This document shows positions 1 through 7,671 of a stretch of 64,000 bases of DNA, piece after piece (the stretch's first letter is position 1; each line of letters starts with the position of its first letter). The translations under genes were made by a program, and so were the position numbers. This DNA is from an uncultured Draconibacterium sp. (lineage in GTDB: Bacteria; Bacteroidota; Bacteroidia; Bacteroidales; Prolixibacteraceae), in NCBI RefSeq assembly GCF_963676735.1, contig NZ_OY781464.1:3567001-3631000 (forward strand). The letters run 5' to 3'. The notes below the pieces were generated by a model. That model was not told the origin of the DNA. It ran no database searches and saw only the letters and a list, made by a program, of their open reading frames with translations.

Positions 1-248
1 ACCAAATCGATGCGAATTTTATATCCGGGTACCGAGGTTGCCAACACATTACCATCGTCGGCACAAATTGTACCTCTTACCGGAGGAATTATCACCGTAT
101 TGTTGCTAAGATTTTTTTCGATTTGCTGCCAGCGATCGTTTTTAATCTGCTGAACAGAAACAAGCTTAGCCACAACTACCACTCCGAACAACGACAGCAC
201 GAAGTATACAATTGCAATACGCGACAATATGGTTTTCCTAATTCCCAC
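1..248 (-). CDS. ftsI: Penicillin-binding protein FtsI, N-terminal fragment (runs off the window)
   Basis: Partial gene of 82 codons reading off the left edge. It would make the septal peptidoglycan transpeptidase that acts with FtsW at the division site. Translating the minus strand from a GTG at 248 gives a short basic start, a single membrane segment of about 20 hydrophobic residues, and then the IPPVRGTI stretch followed by DGNVLA, which is the usual start of the periplasmic pedestal domain of class B PBPs. The catalytic domain lies outside the window. The GTG sits 2 bases after the ftsL-like stop codon, so the two are surely cotranscribed. The order mraZ-rsmH-ftsL-PBP supports FtsI rather than another class B PBP. 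Confidence 0.82.
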   Translation of the reverse strand, partial: MGIRKTILSRIAIVYFVLSLFGVVVVAKLVSVQQIKNDRWQQIEKNLSNNTVIIPPVRGTICADDGNVLATSVPGYKIRIDL

Positions 249-250
249 TT

Positions 251-601
251 CTAATCTTCCTTTTCAACTGTTATTTTTTGCGGAGGACGAACCGGTTCCT
301 GCAACCCAATTCCGGCCTCTTCTACTCGTTTAGCCACTTCCGACGGACGACTGGCATCCATTAATTTTGCCGAAAGCGTTACCGACTCTGACCTCAACTC
401 ATTTAACTCCTCCTGCAAGACCACAATCTCGCGCAAGGTACTTTCCGACCAGTTTCGGTTAGCTATTAACAACAAAGCCAGCACTGCCAAAAAACCCACA
501 AATGGCATTTGGCGCATCGTTCTGTCATCGGTAAGAATCGTCCCACCGATAAACGACTTCATCCCTGTTCTTTTTCTGGTATTTTTGCTTTGCTCTGCCA
601 T
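251..601 (-). CDS. ftsL: FtsL-like cell division protein
   Basis: Short bitopic protein of 116 residues: a basic cytoplasmic N-terminus, one membrane segment (about residues 33-49), then a predicted coiled coil with hydrophobic heptads (LREIVVLQEELNELRSE) and a proline-rich, acidic tail. FtsL proteins share this layout but little sequence, so the call rests on architecture and on its place between rsmH and ftsI. In other bacteria FtsL joins FtsB and FtsQ to activate septal synthesis. The ATG at 601 is preferred. An in-frame TTG at 607 would overlap the rsmH stop, whereas the ATG begins 2 bases after that stop. Confidence 0.75.
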   Translation of the reverse strand: MAEQSKNTRKRTGMKSFIGGTILTDDRTMRQMPFVGFLAVLALLLIANRNWSESTLREIVVLQEELNELRSESVTLSAKLMDASRPSEVAKRVEEAGIGLQEPVRPPQKITVEKED

Positions 602-603
602 CC

Positions 604-1509
604 TCAAATTTTTTCTGCAATTCTTAATTTTGCACTTCTCGACCGCGAATTCTGTTTCTGCTCCTCGGCCGATGGCACAATTACCTTTCGGTTGATTAAC
701 CTAAAAGGCGACTGTACGTTTCCATAAAAGTCTTTTTCAATTTTCCCCTCAAGGTTTCCCGAGCGCATAAAATTTTTGCACAAACGATCTTCAAGGCTGT
801 GATAGGTAAGAATTACCAGGCGTCCACCCGGCTTTAATAAATCAAGCGATGCCAGCAAAAACTCGCGCAAAGCCTCCATTTCAGCATTCACTTCAATACG
901 AAGTGCCTGAAATACCTGGGCCAGATATTTGTTTTCAATAGCTTTGGGCGCGCAAGCCGAGGCAATTTCTTTTAAGCGAGTGGTTGTTTTTATTGGCGCT
1001 ACTGATCGGGCTTTAATTAGCGTAGCCGTAAGTTTTCGGGCATTTTTTATCTCGCCAAACATTTTAAAAACCTGCAGTAGTCGCTCTTCATCGTAACTAT
1101 TCACCACTTTTGCCGCATCAATATCAGCATCGCGGTTCATTCGCATATCCAGGGCTGCATCAAAACGAAACGAAAAGCCACGATCTGCCTCATCAAATTC
1201 GTGCGATGAAACGCCCAAATCGGCAAAAATCGAATCAACCTGATTTACTCCGTAGTAGTGAAGGAAATTTTTAACGTACCGAAAATTATGTCTGATAAAA
1301 AAAAGCCGGTCATCCTTTAAGGCATTCCCGGCAGCATCTTCATCCTGATCAAATGCAAACAACCTGCCGCCGCTACCCAGCGATTCAAGAATCAAAGATG
1401 AATGCCCGCCACCACCAAAAGTGGCATCAACTACACTGGCATTGGCATGCAAATTCATACCCTCAATGCTCTCTTTTGCTAAAACCGGTATGTGATAAAT
1501 GTCCGACAT
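604..1509 (-). CDS. rsmH: 16S rRNA (cytosine-1402-N4)-methyltransferase RsmH
   Basis: Cytoplasmic SAM-dependent methyltransferase that modifies the 4-position nitrogen of C1402 in the ribosomal P site. It is 301 residues, normal for the family. The SAM-binding motif DATFGGGGH lies at residues 28-36, the typical ADLGVSSHEFD block follows near residue 95, and the late motif TYHSLEDR is present near residue 236. It follows mraZ by 5 bases and runs into the ftsL-like gene, the conserved dcw order. Formerly called mraW. Nothing looks unusual. Confidence 0.97.
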   Translation of the reverse strand: MSDIYHIPVLAKESIEGMNLHANASVVDATFGGGGHSSLILESLGSGGRLFAFDQDEDAAGNALKDDRLFFIRHNFRYVKNFLHYYGVNQVDSIFADLGVSSHEFDEADRGFSFRFDAALDMRMNRDADIDAAKVVNSYDEERLLQVFKMFGEIKNARKLTATLIKARSVAPIKTTTRLKEIASACAPKAIENKYLAQVFQALRIEVNAEMEALREFLLASLDLLKPGGRLVILTYHSLEDRLCKNFMRSGNLEGKIEKDFYGNVQSPFRLINRKVIVPSAEEQKQNSRSRSAKLRIAEKI

Positions 1510-1514
1510 CTCCC

Positions 1515-1961
1515 CTACAAATCAAATTCTCTCAACATGTCCAGATACGCATCATCCGAAATATCGTCGCCTTTTGCCACGTCTTCGTTACTCAGGCTAA
1601 TAGAAGCTCCCATTCCTAAAAATGAAACCCTGCCCTCCAGGTTCGCATACTTTAAATATTCATCAGGAATATTGATACGGCCGTTTGTTGCCAAACTAAC
1701 CGGAGCAAAGTTCCGGAAGTACTGACGCAATGCCGCAAAATGAGCAGGATTGGTACTGGCCCTCACTTTGGCCTGAAATTTCTCCACCTTTTCCTGCCAC
1801 ACCTCCATCGGATGAATATCGAGGCATTTCCCCAGCCGATTCTTTTCAAGCACCACCTGGTCAGGAATGTTTTCTCCCATGGCTTTTTTAAAAGCCGATG
1901 GCAAAACAACACGCCCTTTGTCGTCGATAGTCGCCTGATATGTACCTGCAAAAAATGCCAT
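1515..1961 (-). CDS. mraZ: Transcriptional regulator MraZ
   Basis: First gene of the division and cell-wall cluster, 148 residues. It has two AbrB-like half-domains, each with the MraZ signature: DKGRVVLPSAFK at residues 14-25 and TNGRINIPDEYL at 92-103. MraZ proteins form ring-shaped oligomers that bind tandem direct repeats upstream of their own operon and control it. Such repeats lie just upstream here (2001-2040) and a good promoter at 1984-1991, so autoregulation is likely. The ATG at 1961 lies about 20 bases downstream of the -7 element. Confidence 0.96.
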   Translation of the reverse strand: MAFFAGTYQATIDDKGRVVLPSAFKKAMGENIPDQVVLEKNRLGKCLDIHPMEVWQEKVEKFQAKVRASTNPAHFAALRQYFRNFAPVSLATNGRINIPDEYLKYANLEGRVSFLGMGASISLSNEDVAKGDDISDDAYLDMLREFDL

Positions 1962-1983
1962 AAAGTGCTAAAAGTCTTTTTAT

Positions 1984-1991
1984 CAAACGTA
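1984..1991 (-). promoter_or_regulatory. Promoter -7 element of the mraZ operon
   Basis: The minus strand reads TACGTTTG, an exact match to the Bacteroidota -7 consensus TAnnTTTG. It lies about 22 bases upstream of the mraZ ATG and directly downstream of the repeats at 2001-2040, so a protein bound there would overlap the -33 region. Confidence 0.65.
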
Positions 1992-2000
1992 AAAATACAA

Positions 2001-2040
2001 TTTTATTCCATTTCATGCCATTTTATTCCATTTCATTCCA
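2001..2040 (-). promoter_or_regulatory. Four-copy 10-bp direct repeat, probable MraZ operator
   Basis: Read on the minus strand there are four consecutive 10-base units: TGGAATGAAA, TGGAATAAAA, TGGCATGAAA and TGGAATAAAA. Spacing is exactly 10 bases, about one helical turn, so every TGG faces the same side of the DNA. MraZ in E. coli and Mycoplasma binds short direct repeats at this spacing upstream of mraZ. The position 10 bases before the -7 element suits repression or autoregulation. Confidence 0.72.
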
Positions 2041-2337
2041 CTCAATTTTTTCGCAAAACTGTTAATAAATCCACGTCAAAATGTTTAAAACATGTTAATC
2101 ACTGTTGAAAACTGCTTTTCACCCACTGAATAACAACCAATTAAACAAATCAAAAATGAATAAACACTCGTTAATAACTCATAATACAGAATTGAAACAA
2201 CTGCATTAATGGCACGCCCCTGTTTGTTACTAATTTTTGTTATTGCAAAAAGCGGCAGACTGTACCAAAAAATCGCAAAGGCCATATTTTTCAGATTGAC
2301 CATTTTTTACTTAATTGCTGCCGTAAACCATGCAAAA

Positions 2338-3189
2338 ATGACAACAGAGCAACACTCAAAAAGCTACAAACCCATCCGAATAAGAGAGGTTTTTGCCGCC
2401 AAAAGCCCGGGATTAGCCAAAATTATTCCTGGCTTTATCTACCGCTACCTCAATAACATTTTGCACCTCGACGAGGTAAACACTTTTTTAGAAAAACACG
2501 GTCATTTAAAAGGGATCGAGTTTGTAGACAAAGTTGTTGAAGATTTTAATGTCAGGGAATTTGTGCACAATCCTGAAAATATTCCACAATCGGGTCGGTA
2601 TATTTTTGCAAGCAACCACCCACTTGGCGGTTTCGACGGTATGCTGCTGATGAAAAATGTTGAAGCACGCTTAGGGGCATTCAAATTTCTGGCCAACGAT
2701 ATTTTACTAAACATCCCGCAACTAAGCCCGGTATTTGTTCCGGTAAACAAACACGGTGGCCATGCCCGCGAGGCAGCCAAAAAACTATCGGCATGCTACA
2801 ATTCCGATGACCAGATTTTAATTTTTCCATCGGGGCTGGCATCACGAAAAATAAAGGGCGAAATAATTGACCTGGAATGGAAAAAACATTTCATCACCAA
2901 AGCCATTCAACACAAACGGGATGTTATACCCGTATTTATTAGTGGAAAAAACTCCAACCGCTTTTACCGTACGGCAAAACTTCGAAAATTCTTCAAACTC
3001 AAATGGAACCTTGAAATGTTTTTCCTGCCCGACGAAACAATGCGCCACAGGAACAAAGACGTTCACCTGTATTTTGGAGAACCCATACCTTACACAACTT
3101 TCAATGCATCAAAAACTCACCAAGAATGGGCACAATGGGTGAAAAATAAAGTTTACCAGCTGAAAGAAAGTTCTGATTCAGCAAATTAA
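2338..3189 (+). CDS. GlsA/OlsA-like O-acyltransferase (PlsC superfamily)
   Basis: Probable lyso-lipid O-acyltransferase of 283 residues, acting at the inner face of the inner membrane. The acyltransferase block is NHPLGGFD at residues 93-100 (His and Asp of the catalytic pair), with the FPSG motif about 60 residues later in place of the usual FPEG. The next gene encodes the matching GNAT-fold N-acyltransferase. This is the pairing described in Bacteroides as glsA/glsB for glycine lipids and elsewhere as olsA/olsB for ornithine lipids. The ATG at 2338 is chosen because the frame upstream back to 2209 codes for unrelated hydrophobic residues. It is often mislabelled hemolysin. Which amino acid is acylated cannot be read from the sequence. 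Confidence 0.72.
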   Translation: MTTEQHSKSYKPIRIREVFAAKSPGLAKIIPGFIYRYLNNILHLDEVNTFLEKHGHLKGIEFVDKVVEDFNVREFVHNPENIPQSGRYIFASNHPLGGFDGMLLMKNVEARLGAFKFLANDILLNIPQLSPVFVPVNKHGGHAREAAKKLSACYNSDDQILIFPSGLASRKIKGEIIDLEWKKHFITKAIQHKRDVIPVFISGKNSNRFYRTAKLRKFFKLKWNLEMFFLPDETMRHRNKDVHLYFGEPIPYTTFNASKTHQEWAQWVKNKVYQLKESSDSAN

Positions 3190-3223
3190 ACAACAATATC
3201 GATTAGCTTTATCATGATTTTTT

Positions 3224-3231
3224 TAATTTTG
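3224..3231 (+). promoter_or_regulatory. Promoter -7 element for the GlsB-like gene
   Basis: TAATTTTG matches TAnnTTTG exactly and lies in the 165-base gap between the two acyltransferase genes. The second gene can therefore be expressed from its own promoter as well as by read-through. Confidence 0.5.
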
Positions 3232-3354
3232 TATTCCATTTTTCAAAAACAGGGCATCCGAAACCTGAAAGAGAATTAAGCGTATTGCATTGTGGATGGA
3301 GGCAATAACCTTTCAAGTTTTGGCAGAGAAATACGGACAGATAAAAAGTTTCGA

Positions 3355-4314
3355 ATGAAAGATATAATAGCACCTATTTCAAAAGAAGCAATTTACGCAG
3401 AGTTAACACCTGAGAAATTGCTTCGAAAAACCAACAAAGGTGGTAACGAAATATACATAATTACAGCTCATGACTCTCCGGCAATTATGCACGAATTAGG
3501 GCGACTTCGCGAGATCACCTTTCGCGATGCCGGAGGAGGAACAGGTAAAGAAACTGACATAGACAGTTACGACACAGCTCCTCAACCCTATAAACAACTA
3601 ATTGTTTGGGACCCGGATGCCAAAGAAATTCTTGGAGGTTACCGCTATGTGCTATGTGCCGAAGCTCCCCGCGATGAAGCTGGCAACATTAAGCTGGCCA
3701 CTTCCCGGGTTTTTCATTTTTCAAAAAAGTTTGAAGAGGAATACCTGCCCTATACACTCGAACTTGGCCGATCGTTTGTTCAACCGGCATACCAATCGAG
3801 CAAAGCAGGAGCCAAAGCACTTTTTGCACTCGACAATCTATGGGACGGACTTGGTGCCCTTACTGTTGACCATCCAGAGATTAAATATTTTTTTGGAAAA
3901 ATTACAATGTATGAGCATTTTCATAATGAAGCTCGCAACCTGATTCAATATTTCTTTAAAAAATATTTCCGCGACAAAGAAAACCTTGTTTACCCTAAAG
4001 ATCCGGTGGAATTTGACATTGACATTCCGGCGATGAAAAAGCTGTTTACCGGCGAAAATTACAAGGAAGATTACAAAATACTGGTACAAAATGTTCGTTC
4101 GTTTGGTGAAAACATTCCACCACTTGTAAACGCGTACATGAACCTGTCGCCATCGATGAAAACCTTTGGAACGATAAAAAACGAGGTTTTTGGCAATGTG
4201 CTTGAAACCGGCATTATTTTAACCATTGACGACATTTACGAAGTAAAGGTTGACCGCCACATTGAAACCTATATAAAAGGAAAAGAGGATGACGAGTGGC
4301 CCACGCCACGTTAG
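3355..4314 (+). CDS. GlsB/OlsB-like N-acyltransferase (GNAT fold)
   Basis: Protein of 319 residues in the family often called hemolysin-type or OlsB/GlsB N-acyltransferases. These use acyl-ACP to put a 3-hydroxy fatty acid on the amino group of an amino acid, the first step of ornithine or glycine lipid synthesis. Visible family marks are LREITFRDAGGGTGKE near residues 53-68, the DPDAKEILGGYRY strand, and TLELGRSFVQP in the acyl-CoA/ACP-binding region. The upstream gene encodes the O-acyltransferase for the second step. The start at 3355 (MKDIIAP) is preferred over an in-frame ATG at 3292, whose extra 21 residues look non-conserved. The family is sure; the product (glycine or another aminolipid) is inferred from Bacteroides. 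Confidence 0.75.
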   Translation: MKDIIAPISKEAIYAELTPEKLLRKTNKGGNEIYIITAHDSPAIMHELGRLREITFRDAGGGTGKETDIDSYDTAPQPYKQLIVWDPDAKEILGGYRYVLCAEAPRDEAGNIKLATSRVFHFSKKFEEEYLPYTLELGRSFVQPAYQSSKAGAKALFALDNLWDGLGALTVDHPEIKYFFGKITMYEHFHNEARNLIQYFFKKYFRDKENLVYPKDPVEFDIDIPAMKKLFTGENYKEDYKILVQNVRSFGENIPPLVNAYMNLSPSMKTFGTIKNEVFGNVLETGIILTIDDIYEVKVDRHIETYIKGKEDDEWPTPR

Positions 4315-4338
4315 AAAAAATAGTAGCCCAACAAAAAA

Positions 4339-4374
4339 ATGCCCCGGCTCCATATCAGGAACCGGGGCATTTTT
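4339..4374. terminator. Bidirectional intrinsic terminator
   Basis: A perfect stem with arms ATGCCCCGG and CCGGGGCAT, flanked by A-run and T-run, lies between the convergent GlsB-like gene and the PurF-like gene. It can stop both. Confidence 0.85.
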
Positions 4375-4395
4375 ATATGCTATCGTTTCGCCAGG

Positions 4396-6294
4396 CTAAT
4401 ACGCCCTTTCATCTTTTCCTTCAACAAAATTAATAAACGAACCGTTTACCACCCGGTTACCTCCAGGAGTAGGGTAATTTCCGGTAAAATACCAGTCGCC
4501 CAAATCGTTAGGACAGGCCTTGTGCAAATTTTCAATAGACTGATACACAATCTCAACCTCTGCATTACAATCTTCGGGTTTTAACAATTCTGCAATTTTA
4601 TCCGATACCTGCTCAGCGGTAAAAGGCTTATAAATCTCGCGTACATAATTTACCATTTCCTCTTTAGGTAAATTCTCTTGCTCCTTACACTTTTTATATA
4701 CCTGCTGAATAATCGACTCTTTACCGTGGTCTTTCAGCAGCTCGATTGCCGCATTAAAAGCAATAAATTTGTCGAGGCGCGCCATATCAATTCCATAACA
4801 ATCGGGATAGCGGATTTGCGGCGCCGACGAAACTACAATAATCTTTTTCGGATTTAACCTGTCGAGTATTTTCAAAATACTTTTCTTTAGTGTTGTTCCC
4901 CGCACAATTGAGTCGTCGATAATCACCAGCGTATCTTTCTTTTTCTGAATAACGCCATAGGTAACATCGTAAACGTGTGCTACCAAATCGTCGCGACTTG
5001 CATCGTCGGCAATAAATGTCCGAAGCTTCACGTCTTTAATGGCAATTTTTTCAACCCGTGGCTCAAACGATAAAATCCGTTTGATATCTGCATCACTCAA
5101 CGAACCGTTTTTTTGTTGAATTTGGTCGATTTTCCAATCTACCAGGTGGTGACGCACTCCATCAACCAAACCATAGAAAGCTGTTTCTGCGGTATTAGGA
5201 ATATAAGAGAATACGGTATTTTCGTAATCGTAATCAACAGCTTTTAGCACAATTGGCGTAAGTAAACGTCCCAGTTGTTTACGTTCCTGATAAATGGACT
5301 TGTCGCTTCCCCGCGAGAAATAGATACGTTCGAAAGAACAGGATGTACGCTTGTGTGGCACCCTAATCATTTCTTTCGAAATTTTTCCATTCTTTTTAAT
5401 TATTAATCCTTCGCCCGGACCAATTTCCTGCACATCGTCTTCCTGCAAATTCATTACCGTCTGAATAACAGGCCTTTCCGATGCCACCACAACAATTTCA
5501 TCGTCGGCATAATAATGTGCTGGTCTTATTCCCCACGGATCCCGAACCACAAAAGCATCGCCATGCCCTATTAAACCGGCCATTGCATAACCTCCATCCC
5601 AGTCTTTCGATGCGCGCTCCAAAATATTCTGAATATCCAAATTCTGTTCAATCAGCGGAGAGATCATGTTATTATCGTAGCCCTCGTTTTTGTACCTTCT
5701 AAAAAGCAACTGGTTTTCTTCATCAAGAAAATGCCCAACTTTTTCCAACGCAGTTACGGTATCGGTGTATGCTTTAGGATGCTGCCCCAGTTTAAGTAGT
5801 ACGTTAAACAGCTCATCGGTATTGGTGAGGTTAAAATTACCGGCAAGTACCAGGTTTCGCGATTTCCAGTTGTTTTGCCGCATTACCGGATGCGTAAAAT
5901 CAATACTGTTTTTACCAAAGGTACCATATCGCAAATGGCCCAGGTAAAGTGTTCCGGCAAACGGAAAATGCTTTTCTGCCCATTCGGGGTCTTGTATGTC
6001 AATGTCGTGTCGCTTAGCCTTTTTCAACGGTTTATTTACCTTATCAAAAACATCTTTTATCGGGTTGGGCTCAACCGACCTAAACCGGCTGATGTACGGA
6101 TTACCCGGCTCAAGCTCTGCTTTTACACAACAAATCCCGGCGCCGTCCTGTCCGCGGTTGTGTTGCTTTTCCATTAACAGGTAAAGCTTATTCAGGCCGT
6201 ACTTCCAGGTACCATACTTTTTTTGATAATAAGATAGCGGTTTTAATAATCGTATTAATGCAATGCCACACTCGTGTTTAATCTGGTCACTCAT
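4396..6294 (-). CDS. Long PurF-like amidophosphoribosyltransferase
   Basis: Cytoplasmic glutamine amidotransferase fused to a phosphoribosyltransferase domain, 632 residues. The nucleophile is Cys9 in HECGIAL after a short propeptide, and the Ntn-hydrolase NRGQDGAG block is at 46-53. The phosphoribosyltransferase (PRPP) motif VIIDDSIVRGTT is at 457-468. Classical PurF is about 470-505 residues. This one carries insertions around residues 55-110 and 355-435 and a longer C-terminus, as in a second PurF-like protein common in Bacteroidota. It probably makes 5-phosphoribosylamine for purine synthesis, but as a divergent paralogue it might serve another amination. Its start overlaps the stop of the SPOR gene upstream by 8 bases, so they form an operon. 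Confidence 0.82.
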   Translation of the reverse strand: MSDQIKHECGIALIRLLKPLSYYQKKYGTWKYGLNKLYLLMEKQHNRGQDGAGICCVKAELEPGNPYISRFRSVEPNPIKDVFDKVNKPLKKAKRHDIDIQDPEWAEKHFPFAGTLYLGHLRYGTFGKNSIDFTHPVMRQNNWKSRNLVLAGNFNLTNTDELFNVLLKLGQHPKAYTDTVTALEKVGHFLDEENQLLFRRYKNEGYDNNMISPLIEQNLDIQNILERASKDWDGGYAMAGLIGHGDAFVVRDPWGIRPAHYYADDEIVVVASERPVIQTVMNLQEDDVQEIGPGEGLIIKKNGKISKEMIRVPHKRTSCSFERIYFSRGSDKSIYQERKQLGRLLTPIVLKAVDYDYENTVFSYIPNTAETAFYGLVDGVRHHLVDWKIDQIQQKNGSLSDADIKRILSFEPRVEKIAIKDVKLRTFIADDASRDDLVAHVYDVTYGVIQKKKDTLVIIDDSIVRGTTLKKSILKILDRLNPKKIIVVSSAPQIRYPDCYGIDMARLDKFIAFNAAIELLKDHGKESIIQQVYKKCKEQENLPKEEMVNYVREIYKPFTAEQVSDKIAELLKPEDCNAEVEIVYQSIENLHKACPNDLGDWYFTGNYPTPGGNRVVNGSFINFVEGKDERAY

Positions 6295-6751
6295 ACTGAT
6301 TTGGTTTCAACAATGGAAATTCGATTACATCGGGAACAATAAAAGCAGAGGGATAATCTTTTTGAACCTGCTTATAAAGCTTTAGTGCTTCATTTTTAGT
6401 TCTGAAATCACCTACTCGAACGCGAAAATTCGGCGCAATAAATTTAATATGTACCGGAAAATCGGGATAGTTTGTTAGGAATTCGGTTTTGGTATCGAGG
6501 GCTTGCTTTTTTGCATCCAGTGCGGAACTAAAAAAGATTTCAACCCTGTAACCACTCATCCCCTCTCTTTTCTGGTTCTTTTCAATGTGCCATTTCAGCA
6601 TTTTATCCAGCCGTGCATCTCTGTTCACATTCAAGCCTTCTAAAATTGCAATATCAGTTGAATCAACCGATACTTCTTCATTCAGATCGACCTGGGCGTA
6701 CGAAAAAGTAATAGCCAGCATGCCTGCCAACAGCAGCAAAAAAGTCCTCAT
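6287..6751 (-). CDS. SPOR-domain protein, exported
   Basis: Protein of 154 residues with a cleavable signal peptide (MRTFLLLLAGMLAITFSYAQ) and a C-terminal SPOR-like domain, roughly residues 65-145. The pattern is RVEIFFSS, then alternating strands and helices, ending in VRVGDFRTKNEALKLYKQ. SPOR domains bind denuded glycan strands of septal peptidoglycan, so a periplasmic cell-wall role is likely. The start at 6751 is chosen over an upstream ATG at 6793, because the promoter -7 element at 6774-6781 places the transcript start downstream of 6793. It is cotranscribed with the PurF-like gene. Confidence 0.75.
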   Translation of the reverse strand: MRTFLLLLAGMLAITFSYAQVDLNEEVSVDSTDIAILEGLNVNRDARLDKMLKWHIEKNQKREGMSGYRVEIFFSSALDAKKQALDTKTEFLTNYPDFPVHIKFIAPNFRVRVGDFRTKNEALKLYKQVQKDYPSAFIVPDVIEFPLLKPNQYE

Positions 6752-6773
6752 TATTCCTTTTTTATTGAGTGCG

Positions 6774-6781
6774 CAAATATA
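6774..6781 (-). promoter_or_regulatory. Promoter -7 element of the SPOR/PurF-like operon
   Basis: The minus strand reads TATATTTG, an exact TAnnTTTG match, 22 bases upstream of the ATG at 6751. It fixes the start of the SPOR protein. Confidence 0.65.
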
Positions 6782-6915
6782 ATTTAAAAACATCTAAAAG
6801 ACGAACGGTTTTTATACACATATCATTGCCTTTAATCTTTAAGTAATATGCGGCGCGGAAAACAATACGCTTTGCTGTTGATATTTTTTAGGCTTTTACA
6901 TTTTAAAAGTTAGAA

Positions 6916-6923
6916 TAACTTTG
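6916..6923 (+). promoter_or_regulatory. Promoter -7 element of the AhpD-like gene
   Basis: TAACTTTG matches TAnnTTTG exactly, 26 bases before the ATG at 6950. Confidence 0.65.
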
Positions 6924-6949
6924 CCAAAATAATTTTAAGTAAGGGAGAA

Positions 6950-7291
6950 ATGGGAAATATTGTTGAAGAATTTGGGAGGTACCGCGCTAAAATGAATGAA
7001 AAAATTTTGGCTGCCGACAATAAGGTTTTAAAACGAATATACAGTTTAGACACCTTAACCTACCAGGATGGCGCCTTAGGTGCCAACGTTAAAGAAATGC
7101 TGGGCCTGGCCACATCGTTGGTTTTACGTTGCGACGATTGTGTAAAATACCACTTAGAAAAATGTCATGAACTAAAGGTAAGTACCGAAGAAATTTTTGA
7201 AGTATTTAGTGTTGCCAACGTGGTTGGAGGTACTATCTGCATTCCTCATACACGAAGAGCGGTTGAATACTGGGAAGAGCTAAACAATTAA
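6950..7291 (+). CDS. AhpD-like / carboxymuconolactone decarboxylase family protein
   Basis: Small cytoplasmic all-helical protein of 113 residues. The redox motif CDDC sits at residues 61-64 with His68 four residues on (CDDCVKYH), the active-site arrangement of AhpD-type alkylhydroperoxidases. The length fits a single CMD domain. It may be a thiol peroxidase or disulfide reductase, but no ahpC partner is nearby, so the substrate is unknown. The next gene (7351) is a NifX-like protein 59 bases downstream and may be cotranscribed. Confidence 0.85.
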   Translation: MGNIVEEFGRYRAKMNEKILAADNKVLKRIYSLDTLTYQDGALGANVKEMLGLATSLVLRCDDCVKYHLEKCHELKVSTEEIFEVFSVANVVGGTICIPHTRRAVEYWEELNN

Positions 7292-7350
7292 AAAAAGATT
7301 AAACAATTTGAGATATAATTGTTATTATTAAAAGCAAAAATAAAATAATT

Positions 7351-7671
7351 ATGAGTAAAATATTCGCGATAACATCCTCAGGCAAAACAGAAAGATCTTT
7401 TCTCGACCTTCGTTTTGGCAAATGTGAATACCTGGTACTTTTTGATGTTGCGAAAAACCAATATGCCATCGAAGAGAATCCGTTTATTTCGGAACCACAC
7501 AGTGGAATAAAGCTTGTAAACTACCTAAAAGAGCACGGCGTTACAACCATTGTTACCGGCGAGGTTGGGCCAATGGTTAGCGAACAACTGGAAAAAGAAA
7601 AACTTCAGCTGGTACTTTTACACGAAGAACGCATAAGAGTTGACGAGATTATGGATCGAATTGGCAGTTAA
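7351..7671 (+). CDS. NifX/NifB-family (dinitrogenase iron-molybdenum cofactor biosynthesis) protein
   Basis: Protein of 106 residues with the RNase H-like fold of the NifX/NafY/NifB C-terminal family: an N-terminal strand (IFAITSSG), the conserved FGKCEYLVLFD segment, and a later TIVTGEVGPMVSE block. Members bind iron-sulfur or iron-molybdenum precursors. Many genomes without nitrogenase carry stand-alone copies of unknown function, and no nif genes are near this one. Its stop codon interlocks with that of the convergent yjjX gene. Confidence 0.82.
   Translation: MSKIFAITSSGKTERSFLDLRFGKCEYLVLFDVAKNQYAIEENPFISEPHSGIKLVNYLKEHGVTTIVTGEVGPMVSEQLEKEKLQLVLLHEERIRVDEIMDRIGS

Larger units (their letters stand above)
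1962..2337. other. Intergenic region between mraZ and the divergent acyltransferase
   Basis: A 376-base AT-rich spacer holding the mraZ promoter and operator on its left. From about 2045 to 2337 no gene, RNA or terminator could be supported. A plus-strand reading frame extends upstream from 2338 to 2209, but its residues do not look like the conserved start of the acyltransferase family. Confidence 0.6.

Noticed and set aside
1740..2108. A 122-residue plus-strand reading frame across mraZ and its operator
   Set aside because: It is antisense to the well-supported mraZ and covers the repeats, with no domain pattern.
2209..2337. An extended N-terminus for the acyltransferase gene
   Set aside because: The 43 extra residues look like translated spacer, and the family begins close to the ATG at 2338.
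2338..4314. Hemolysin activity of the two acyltransferase-family genes
   Set aside because: This is a historic family label; the motifs are those of O- and N-acyltransferases for lipids.
7351..7671. Nitrogen fixation suggested by a NifX-like protein
   Set aside because: No nitrogenase or other nif gene is present, and stand-alone NifX-like proteins are common in non-fixing bacteria.
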